A model generated the notes under the pieces. It worked only from the letters and a program-made list of their open reading frames with translations, was not told where the DNA came from and ran no database searches. From Smittium culicis (Eukaryota > Kickxellomycota > Harpellomycetes > Harpellales > Legeriomycetaceae): DNA of 15,252 nucleotides. The first letter of the stretch is position 1. The number at the start of each line of letters is the position of its first letter. Below are positions 7,990 through 15,252 of the stretch, in pieces. The translations under genes were made by a program, and so were the position numbers. Where the stretch lies: positions 1 to 15,252 of the forward strand of contig LSSN01000783.1 in NCBI GenBank assembly GCA_001970855.1, given 5' to 3'.

Positions 7990-10900
7990 CTAGTCAATAT
8001 ACGAAACGAATGGCGTAAAGTCGCCGAAGAACTCGTAGTCGTCCATACCCCAGTTGCTAATAACATTGTTGAAATACTCGCGAACTTCGATGTATGCCCA
8101 CAGCTTTAGCAAATCAAACTGTGTATGAAGTTCAAGGCCAGACTCATTAGTCGTTTTTTGGCTATCCACGCCATCGATATTATTACTGCTAGTCTGACCA
8201 TTACTTGGAGTTGAAGTGGTATCGGCTTGTTGTTTGTCGCTAGATTTCATCAAGTTGGTGATACCGGCTTGGGCTTCAGACCTGAACAGCTGTCGCAGAA
8301 TTGGTAGCGATGCCTTCAGAAGATCAAGGTCATTATCGAGCTGGCGGCCGATCCCTTCAAGTACAAAAATTGCCACTGCTAAATTCACAAAACTGTGGTC
8401 AAGTCGCACATGGTGGCGCCTTGCATTGTCCATTGTCCGCAACAGTATTGATGTCGCGCTGACAGTTCCTAATTTCAACGAGTTCTTCTTAATCTCGTCA
8501 ACTTGCTCTGATAATTTCTCGACAAATTCGTCTTTGTTCAGCACTTCTTCTGGGTGTGGACACCTGACAGCAATCAGTTCACCTGCCCGTCTACCATCAA
8601 ATCTGCTAATAGCTTCAAAAAGGTCAAGGAAATTTCGTCTAGACCTTGCGTCTAGCTCAACAATAAGCCCACAGTCCAAAAATGTTAAATTTGGTTTATA
8701 TCCCGCATCATATATCTGCTTTAGGTATTTCCGCAATAAATCAGGATTTTTTTCCATAGAAAGGTTGCGGAGGTTTGAGCTTACTTCTTCCTCTGTATCG
8801 CAAATATCTTCATAGCAATTCTTGGAACCTATATTCTTAATATCATTTTGTAAATCTGTTTCGTGCGAAGGATCAGAATCTTTAGAAGAAAAATAGCTGA
8901 AAACCTTTCTTTTTATATTTCTTATTTCAGCTATTATTCCCAAGGGTTTTGGTAGAGACTCTGGCGGTTTAAAAGATACTAGTATGTTCCCAGGATGTAA
9001 ATCAGAATGTATAAAGTTATCCAAAATCATCATCCGCATAAAAGAATCAAGACCTATAAAAATTGAAGTTAGAATTAAATAAAGTTGAACTATCTTTTAC
9101 ACTGATTTGGCTATAAAGTAATGCATGGACATTAATTAGTTAGATAGTCGAGATAAGTAGATTTACCTAGCCGTGAAATTTCTTTATCGAATGAGGATGG
9201 TGTGTTTTTTAAAAAAAGGTCAATCGAAACTCCATCACAGAACTTTTCAATTAAGAACTTTTTGCTAGATAATAATAGTATAGGAATTGGGAAGGATATC
9301 TCTGATCCACGGAGAATGTTTTTTCCATTTTCGCGAAAATTGAAATTATTTGAGAATTGTAAAAAATTTTGACCTTCAATTCGGAGGTCTAGTTGAGTCC
9401 TCATCATTTCGCCGAATGTAGCAACTTCTTCAGGAAGAGAAAGCCATTTTAGTGTAGGGAGTAAAGATATAAGATGCGCAAAGAAAGACATAATCCGTAA
9501 GTCGCGGTTAATTAGCTTGTCAACGCGTGGATGGAGTATTTTTACAGCAACTTCATTTTTTTCTGATCTCAAGAAATTGACTAAACTTATGTTTTCTAGC
9601 AAAATTTTATTTACAGCTTTATTCTGAGTAGAGTTAATTTGGGGGTATTTGTGTTTTATAGAAGCAAATTCAGAAACTGCAGGTATTTTTTCAATACCAT
9701 TTTGGTGAATTATGTTTTCAGCATACGCGATTACTAAATCTATTGTATTTTTGTTAAGTTTAGCCCTATGAACTTGAGCAATTGATCCAACACCCATCGG
9801 TACTGGATCAATCCATTCAAAAATCTGGTTTATATTACCGCCTGGTAAGTTGGACTCAAGCACAGACCTTGTAAAACTGAAGCTGTGAGGTTTGTTATCT
9901 GACTGAAGTTTAGATATTTCTATACAGAATTGAGGAGGAAATATGTCGGTTCTTGTAGAAGCCCACTGGCTTAGCTAATTAAAAAGAAAAAATGACAAAA
10001 AGTTAACAATAAACGGCTTAAAGTACAATTAACGCTTAATAAAAATATAAAATAAAAATTCAAAATTTTTTACTTTTACAAAGGTGGGACCTGCAAGGGA
10101 CATCTGCCTACAAACAAGCTTATACCACCAGATAGCACCAGATAACTCATTGTCTTTTGTCTGAACTCTTGTGCCAAAAAAAATTAATGGGAGGGTTATT
10201 ATTATTGGAGCAAAGTAGCCAACTAGTCTTCCAAATCTAACAAAAGTCATTATAGGCTCTCGTACATACTGATCATAGTATGAGTATGATTTAGATTTTA
10301 CATGGAGTAAAAAAATGCCAGTATTATTAAAGCACGATTTTATCAGGAGATTGAAGTTTGTTAGTGAAGGAATTTTGAAATAAAAATATTCCATGAAGGC
10401 AGTTATGCGAGATTTTTTAGTCGGTGGCGAGCTGTTATCGTGTAAATCATCGCTTTTTTCTATATCAGACAGGTCATTTTTGAGGATTGTTTCAGTAGAA
10501 TCTAAAATTTGAACTACAGAGTTCTTATCGAGATTATTTAAAGAACTCTCACATAATACAACACCATTGAAATGTAGAAACGTCGAGCACAAAGTGTCAA
10601 AAGTTGATATAAAAATTTTCGATTCAGAAATGTATTTAATCTTATTTTCAATCAGATTCTTTTCGGAAAAATAACCAAAAACCATGGTAGTGAGAATAGA
10701 GGCGATAATAATTTTGTTAGACTTGCTTGATTTCGAAAATTTGGTGCGAGACTCAGTTTCATTCCATCGAGGAAGTTTGCTGTCTGACGAAAATCTCTGG
10801 TAGATGTTTGAAGAGACCGATGGAGCCTTGTAGTTGGGGGAATACCTGTCTTTTACACTGAAAATCGAAGGTGACCCTTTGAGTTTTTGATTGTAATATG

Positions 10901-11060
10901 CTTCAAACTGGTTATTGAATATTTTAGTAAATTCATTTTTTATTGAACAGGAATTGTGTGTACTATTTAACTTTAAAAGATTTACCAAGTTAATTTGATG
11001 GAAGCAAGTTCGAAGCGCTTGCTTGCTACCGAAATTAAAACTCCTTTTTGGTAAGAACAT
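7990..11060 (-). CDS. CQD1: ADCK2/Cqd1-like UbiB-family atypical kinase, mitochondrial (three exons)
   Basis: Exons are 11060-10074, 9974-9167 and 9053-7990. Phases agree across both joins and give 952 residues. The N-terminus is basic (MFLPKRSFNFGSK) with QRFSS at 88-92, as in a mitochondrial presequence. Hydrophobic segments lie near 116-131 and 279-296. UbiB landmarks follow: a KxGQ-position motif reading KLSQ (329-332) before WASTRTDIFPP, the loop GVGSIAQVHRA (390-400), the VAVK lysine (474), QLDLRIEGQN (523-532), HSDLHPGN (614-621, catalytic-position Asp616) and DCG (725-727). The WASTRTD and KWLSLPE sequences and the C-terminal VLEGIGRQLD segment point to the ADCK2 branch, whose yeast counterpart I take to be Cqd1. 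Known UbiB proteins act at the inner membrane on coenzyme Q and lipid homeostasis. Two inserts (about 403-469 and 630-720) are longer than in animal ADCK2. Family is confident; the symbol is by inferred orthology. Confidence 0.92.
9054..9166 (-). other. Intron 2 of the ADCK2/Cqd1-like gene (113 bp)
   Basis: The donor is CTAG/GTAAAT and the acceptor is TTATAG/GTCTTG, with a CTAAC branch-site candidate about 15 bases before the acceptor. The split Gly codon restores SRLGLDSFMRMMILDNF ahead of the HSDLHPGN motif. Confidence 0.9.
9975..10073 (-). other. Intron 1 of the ADCK2/Cqd1-like gene (99 bp)
   Basis: The donor is GTAAAA directly after the Lys329 codon and the acceptor is AATTAG before CTAAGCCAG. 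Splicing turns PTFVK plus LSQWASTRTD into a continuous family match. An alternative GTAAAA donor six bases earlier would drop Val-Lys and break the alignment. Confidence 0.88.
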
Positions 11061-11477
11061 GACATTTGAGCCATTAAATAGGATTCTAAGATTTTAATAT
11101 AGATTATTTCTGAAAATTACTTTATTAAAAAAAGCGATTTTTTTTTTGTCAGTTATATATAAAACTAAGTTAGAAAGACTAATTGAGTATTTTATTTTGA
11201 TTGACAGTGGCTTTAGATTTCATAAAACTTAGAAATGTCTATTCCGCAATTTAACTTCGTTCTTTTACGCAATAGACCAATAAGCGAATGGCCATAAGTT
11301 TTTATGGTAAACGAAATCTTGGCAAATGTTTGCTAAAGATTTAATCAGCGCTTTCTGTATTCGCTATACAATTAAGCTATATATGATACAGTTATCTAAC
11401 TAAGTGTACTGGGAAATACTAAGGTGAATCAGGCTCATTGTTTTTATTACAGTGAGATTTTAATGAAAAGATCTCCA
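11061..11477. other. Upstream region of the UbiB-like gene, no gene seen
   Basis: AT-rich sequence carrying the presumed promoter and 5' UTR of the minus-strand gene. No convincing promoter motif or open frame is visible. Confidence 0.5.
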
Positions 11478-11664
11478 GTAACCCCTTCCGGTTCCATTTA
11501 AAAAAAACGAAATTATTGATTCGTTATGATTTATCAGAAATTTATTATTTGCTTTTATTATACATCAAGTCAATAATAATATGAGGCTAAAAAATAAACA
11601 ATTTTTATTGAACTAAGCTATATTTTGTAGACCAAAAACAGACTTTCGCCCGTGAAAGGGTTAG
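11478..11664 (-). mobile_element. Short TTAA-type element, family 1, copy C (187 bp)
   Basis: Read on the minus strand it starts CTAACCCTTTCACGGGCG and ends CCGGAAGGGGTTAC. It carries GTTTTTGGTCTAC near the start, GCAAATAATAAATTT, and CATAACGAATCAATAATT, all in the order seen at 4657-4850. The flanking TTAA has decayed to CTAA and TTAC. It lies in the opposite orientation to copy B. Confidence 0.7.
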
Positions 11665-12608
11665 TTCAATAAATAGCATAAACTTAGGCATTCATTATTT
11701 CAATAAAAAACATGAACTTGGATATCAACGTAGAGTGATTAAAATCGTTAAGCCAAATTATTTAAACTCACCAAAAAAAAAAAAAACAATGATTGCATTT
11801 AAGTTATTTTTTTGGCATAAAAAAGTTTAATAAGAACATTTTATATCAAAGTTAAAGTATTATAAAATTACTTCAAAAAATCTCTCATATGAAAGTTAAG
11901 CATTCGATATAGATATTTTTAATTTAATTAATAAGCTTGAATTTGATTAGATATTGTAAAAATGAGTAAAGATTTACCACTTTAATATATATTTCATTCT
12001 ACCATAGCATGTAATTATTCAATATTTTTAAAAAGGTTTTCATTAAGAAAATAAAAATTTTGTATATAAAATGTCACGATACAAATGGGTAGCGAGTAAT
12101 ATATTTTTGGAAAGAGAAATTCTCCAGAAAACTGTGAATGTGCGCGTTTAGTTTACAAAATATAACAGAATCTTGAATATTTTATTATTAAAAATCAAAA
12201 AAATTGACCATAGATAAATGAAGCATTATTATATCAAGGCAAAATAAGTATTAAAAGTATCGAAATAAGCTTCATTCATCCATTCATTTTAAATATATTT
12301 AGATATCTGTTTTATTTTATAATTAAATTATACTAAAATTTTTAGCCTTTCACAAAAGTTGAATAGTATCTAATAAAGCAACTAATGTAAATTAATCAGC
12401 TATACGATTAACTAAAAGATGCTAAATTGCATTTATAATTTTTTTAATGATTATCATCTTTGAAAAAATGTAACTCTGAAATCACATCTGCTAGGTTTAT
12501 TATATTTCTTTAATTATAATTAAAAACTAAAATAGTATATTTAAAGAATAACAGCGATAGAATCTCTATCATTACATATAAAAGTAAAGTAAAAATAAAA
12601 GACGGCTT
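11665..12608. other. AT-rich non-coding stretch
   Basis: No coding frame, RNA gene or recognisable repeat. It includes an A12 run near 11775-11788 and the 3' flank of the small minus-strand gene that follows. Confidence 0.55.
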
Positions 12609-13068
12609 CTATGGGCTATGTTTCATGATTTCGAAGTCATTTGGGCTAATAGTCTATAATTTTTAATCAAGGATAAATTAGAATGCACATATATAATACG
12701 GAAAAATGTTGTGCTGATGAATAAAAGACTTGTTGATTTAAAAATGAACATATTCTCTATTCAGTTTACCTTGAGCTTCGATTCTGCAGGTGGAGAAGTT
12801 GAAATACTGTTTTCTTCAGAAAAGTCTTCTGATGAACCCCAGTTGTTCCTTCCATTGCCACCCTTCTTTGGCAATGCTCTCAAGTCACCGCCATTCCTAA
12901 TAAATCGAAGTAGAAAAACCGGAGACGTTAAAATCGTACTTAAATGATAATAAAAATTATGGCTATATATAAAATACCAAAAATATAAGTAACTCAAGCA
13001 CTAATTATTTACCTTGAAAGGTGGTGATCAGTTGATCTGGCTGAGTTTCGGCGAGGTTTGAAGCCCAT
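12609..13068 (-). CDS. Small HABP4/Stf2-like RNA- or ribosome-associated protein, 75 aa (three exons)
   Basis: Exons are 13068-13013 (56 nt), 12896-12770 (127 nt) and 12653-12609 (45 nt with TAG). They join in frame to 75 residues. The ATG follows an in-frame TAA five codons upstream. The protein has a basic N-terminus (FKPRRNSARS, residues 3-12), HHLSRNGGDL (15-24), the family-type core KKGGNGRNNWG (29-39), then SSEDFSEE (40-47), a Ser/Pro linker and ISPNDFEIMK (63-72). A KKGG-x-G-x-x-NWG core followed by acidic residues is characteristic of the HABP4/PAI-RBP1 domain and its small fungal relatives (Stf2/Tma10 type), which bind RNA or ribosomes and in yeast affect stress or desiccation tolerance. 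The exact role here is inference. No single frame covers it, so simple ORF scans miss it. Confidence 0.82.
12654..12769 (-). other. Intron 2 of the HABP4/Stf2-like gene (116 bp)
   Basis: The donor is CTCAAG/GTAAAC and the acceptor is AATTATAG/ACTATTAG, phase 0. Reading through instead would end the protein as KVN after the donor. Splicing adds TISPNDFEIMKHSP and a TAG. A CTAAT branch candidate lies upstream of the acceptor. Confidence 0.72.
12897..13012 (-). other. Intron 1 of the HABP4/Stf2-like gene (116 bp)
   Basis: The donor is TCAAG/GTAAATAATT and the acceptor is TTTATTAG/GAATGGC, with a TTTAAC branch candidate before a pyrimidine tract. The split Arg codon (AG/G) gives HHLSRNGG across the join. 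Confidence 0.82.
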
Positions 13069-13871
13069 AATAGTTAAATTTTAGTGATTATTGATAATAA
13101 TATTTTGCGGAGTGCTTTATGTACTAAGTTGGCTATAAATTACAAGATAAAAAGAGACACTTAATGCGTGATCATTAAAAAGATATAAGAATACTATTTA
13201 ATTTTTTTATGAGATGAGCATAATAAATTATATAACGAAGGAACATTTCTATTTACCTATATTGTCGAAAACTGTGAGACAAATTGAATTTTTAGGTTTG
13301 AAAAAAGTTTAAATGAGATAACTTTATTTCTAGGTATTAATATGTGGTCTATGATTATATTTAAAACAATATATTCTGAAAGTAGAATTGAATAAGAAAG
13401 CTGTCCAGGTTATCTGGGTTAAAGAAAGAATTGTTTAATTATATTATAATTTCAAAAGGCGAAAAGTTTAGAATTAAAAATATTTTGGGGGTTTTACAGT
13501 TCAGGCGAATATTTTAAAATACAAAGTATAGTATAATGTACAAATATAACTAAAATCAAAAGATGAATTCCAATATTATAGTGTGGGTATTCAATAGAAA
13601 AGATCAAAAGAGTTTTTTTCTGTCTTGGGTAGATGATGTTTAAAAAAGAGAATAAATATATTTTCTTATTTTGAAAAATAAAGATGTGCTAATAAACTCT
13701 TACTTTGAGAAACCAATTGGTATTTATATGTTTTTATGAAAATAAAAAGTACAGCATCCATAAATAAAAGGTGATCAGTAAACTCTGAAATGGTGTGCAT
13801 CTCGTTTTAATTTCTAGGCCTCTAGAAATATTGCGTGATTTTGACAAACTAAAGTATTGTTAGTCTTTTTT
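13069..13871. other. AT-rich non-coding stretch
   Basis: It begins with the presumed promoter of the small minus-strand gene. No frame, RNA gene or complete repeat copy is seen. Confidence 0.5.
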
Positions 13872-14070
13872 TCAACCTTTTCCGGGGCAAACACTCTTAA
13901 AATTTACTAAAAATTATAATTGGATATGCCAAATAAAAATTGTTTTTTATTGGATATATTGAAATAGCTATTCAATAAAATATTGCAGCTTTATATTGTT
14001 AAATCAGTAAGTCATTTGGTTGGGTAGTTTTGGCAGTTCAAAAAAAGCCAACCGCCCCTGAAAGGGTTAA
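13872..14070 (-). mobile_element. Short TTAA-type element, family 2, copy E (199 bp)
   Basis: On the minus strand it starts TTAACCCTTTCAGGGGCGG and ends GCCCCGGAAAAGG followed by TTGA, so its inverted ends match over about 13 bases with two differences. The interior ATCCAATAAAAAACAATT...ATATCCAATTATAATTTTT matches copy F. It has the same length as copy F and the opposite orientation. Confidence 0.72.
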
Positions 14071-14240
14071 AAAGGTGTATTTTCCGCCAAAAATGGGATT
14101 AATGCCCTTTGAAAAATACCTATTATCATTAGTTATATCTAAGGTTTGTGTGGATAGGATAGAATGGGTTTAATTAATAAATTTTATATGAGAAAAAAAT
14201 AGAAAATCCAGTATTTGCCGAGATTTAGTAAGTAATTGAA

Positions 14241-14693
14241 ATGTTTATTTGTGATAGTGTCAGCTGTTTGTATGATTTTCATAAATTGAAATTCTCAAAA
14301 TGCACCAAAATGGAAACAATTAGAAATTATATTTTCTTTTTTACTTTGATACTCATATGTTTACTTAAAAATTCTCAAACAATAGGAATATTTTTTATCA
14401 GCAGGGGTAGTAATAATCAACTCAAAGCTAGTATAATTATACATGTGAAAGCTAATAAACTGAAAAGTGCAACATTACAAATTCCTAGAATAAAAAATAC
14501 AAATCTAAAAGTATCTAAACTTTTATTACGTGCTTTTATTTTTCTAATGTTTATCCTAGCTGGAGTATACTTTTATAATTTCATCGAACATTATTTTGCA
14601 GTGTTATTAATAAAAATCACCCTTTTAGTTTTAGTGTCTTCACTGCAGCGCTTAAACTTGGAGTTGGAAATTGAAATAGAAAGACAAAGATGA
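14241..14693 (+). CDS. Doubtful 150-aa hydrophobic ORF
   Basis: An open frame in AT-rich DNA. The translation is dominated by Ile/Leu/Phe/Lys/Asn, as random AT-rich frames tend to be. Hydrophobic stretches fall at about residues 28-42 and 93-135, the latter long enough for a two-helix membrane hairpin. The tail is charged (LELEIEIERQR). A GTAAGA donor-like site starts just after the stop and so cannot rescue an extension. No family is recognised. It may be a membrane protein gene or a chance frame; I lean towards chance. Confidence 0.25.
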   Translation: MFICDSVSCLYDFHKLKFSKCTKMETIRNYIFFFTLILICLLKNSQTIGIFFISRGSNNQLKASIIIHVKANKLKSATLQIPRIKNTNLKVSKLLLRAFIFLMFILAGVYFYNFIEHYFAVLLIKITLLVLVSSLQRLNLELEIEIERQR

Positions 14694-15169
14694 GTAAGAA
14701 ACGTTATATAGAAGGCGAATTTGAAATAATAGAACCTAATTGTATTTAGGCAAATGTGTTTATCAGTATAAATAGACGGTATTAAATGGTACCAATAATA
14801 CAAGCGACGGATATTGTGAATTTTATGTGAGGTCTTATTTGATTAACAGCAAATCGAGGATAAAATATGTTATTAATTCTAGGGGTCAACTCATATTGAG
14901 TCATTTCGAGTTTCCATAACCGCTATAAAACTTTCTCGCAATCTATTTTTTCTTGCTTATATTTTATGTTGATGCTAATGCGTAGAAATTATATTCTTAG
15001 AAAAAAATCTAATTAAATGGATAAATATGGGAATAAATGGAGTAGAGTGCTGATTGATCCATTATTGGATATGAAAAACCAAAACCTTAGTTTATGTTGC
15101 ATATTAGAGAATATTTATTTGGCTGATGATTTTGACTTTATTGTTTGGTCATGTGCCGCACAAATCAGA
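14694..15169. other. AT-rich non-coding stretch
   Basis: Nothing recognisable. A CTAGGGGTCAACTC stretch near 14879 resembles an intron acceptor and exon start, but all three frames after it close without a family match. Confidence 0.45.
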
Positions 15170-15252
15170 TTAACCCTTTCCCTTCCATAACCCTTAAAAA
15201 ATCAAATTTAATGATTCGTTTATGGTCTATAATTAAAATTATTATTTGCTAC
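15170..15252 (-). mobile_element. Short TTAA-type element, family 1, copy D (cut by window end)
   Basis: It begins TTAACCCTTTCCCTTCC. It contains AATGATTCGTTTATGG and ends in TTATTATTTGCTAC at the window edge. These are the reverse complements of the ATAAACGAATCA and GCAAATAATAA landmarks in the right half of copy B, so the other half lies beyond the window. Confidence 0.65.

Noticed and set aside
8216..8815. 199-aa plus-strand ORF
   Set aside because: Antisense shadow of exon 3 of the UbiB-like gene, whose minus-strand frame carries clear family motifs.
12711..12947. 78-aa plus-strand ORF
   Set aside because: Antisense shadow of the middle exon of the HABP4/Stf2-like gene.
12761..12997. 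78-aa minus-strand ORF taken as a complete gene
   Set aside because: Its first 31 or so codons are intron and its last codons run past a GTAAAC donor; the spliced model fits the family better.
14241..14693. PIG-H/Gpi15-like GPI transferase subunit
   Set aside because: Two adjacent hydrophobic helices near a charged turn are suggestive, but the conserved segment that should follow is missing and no downstream exon completes it.
1..15252. tRNA or rRNA genes, CRISPR arrays
   Set aside because: No cloverleaf with a GGTTCRANNCC T-arm, no rRNA-like block and no regularly spaced repeats were found on either strand by eye.

Overview
The window is eukaryotic nuclear DNA and very AT-rich, roughly three quarters A+T between genes. 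Four short introns (99-116 bp) have GTAAA donors and TAG acceptors. The gene content (a DIRS-type tyrosine-recombinase element, an ADCK2/Cqd1-type UbiB protein, a small HABP4/Stf2-like protein) fits an early-diverging fungus, possibly a Kickxellomycotina/Harpellales-type genome. That placement is inference; nothing here fixes the species.

Layout. 1-1251: the 3' end of a tyrosine-recombinase retroelement. Its recombinase ORF is cut by the left window edge and is followed by a 71-bp inverted repeat around a 163-bp spacer. 1252-5835: non-coding, AT-rich DNA. It holds two candidate structured RNAs (about 1741-1848, with a TATA-like box and T-run terminator; and 3412-3577, a set of nested stems) and a cluster of short TTAA-flanked elements. 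5836-7452 (+): a 538-aa protein of unknown function. 7990-11060 (-): a three-exon gene for a 952-aa ADCK2/Cqd1-like atypical kinase with a likely mitochondrial presequence. These two genes converge. 11061-12608: non-coding, with one more short element. 12609-13068 (-): a three-exon, 75-aa HABP4/Stf2-like gene that single-frame ORF calling misses. 13069-15252: mostly non-coding, with two more short elements and one doubtful hydrophobic ORF.

The most distinctive signal is repetitive. At least nine copies of two related families of about 185-200 bp elements have CCCTTTC-like inverted ends beside TTAA or a one- or two-base variant of it. This is the end structure of non-autonomous piggyBac-type elements (MITEs). 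No transposase is present in the window.

No operon-like or pathway link joins the genes. The UbiB protein acts in mitochondria, and the 538-aa protein may do so too, but a shared role is not shown.
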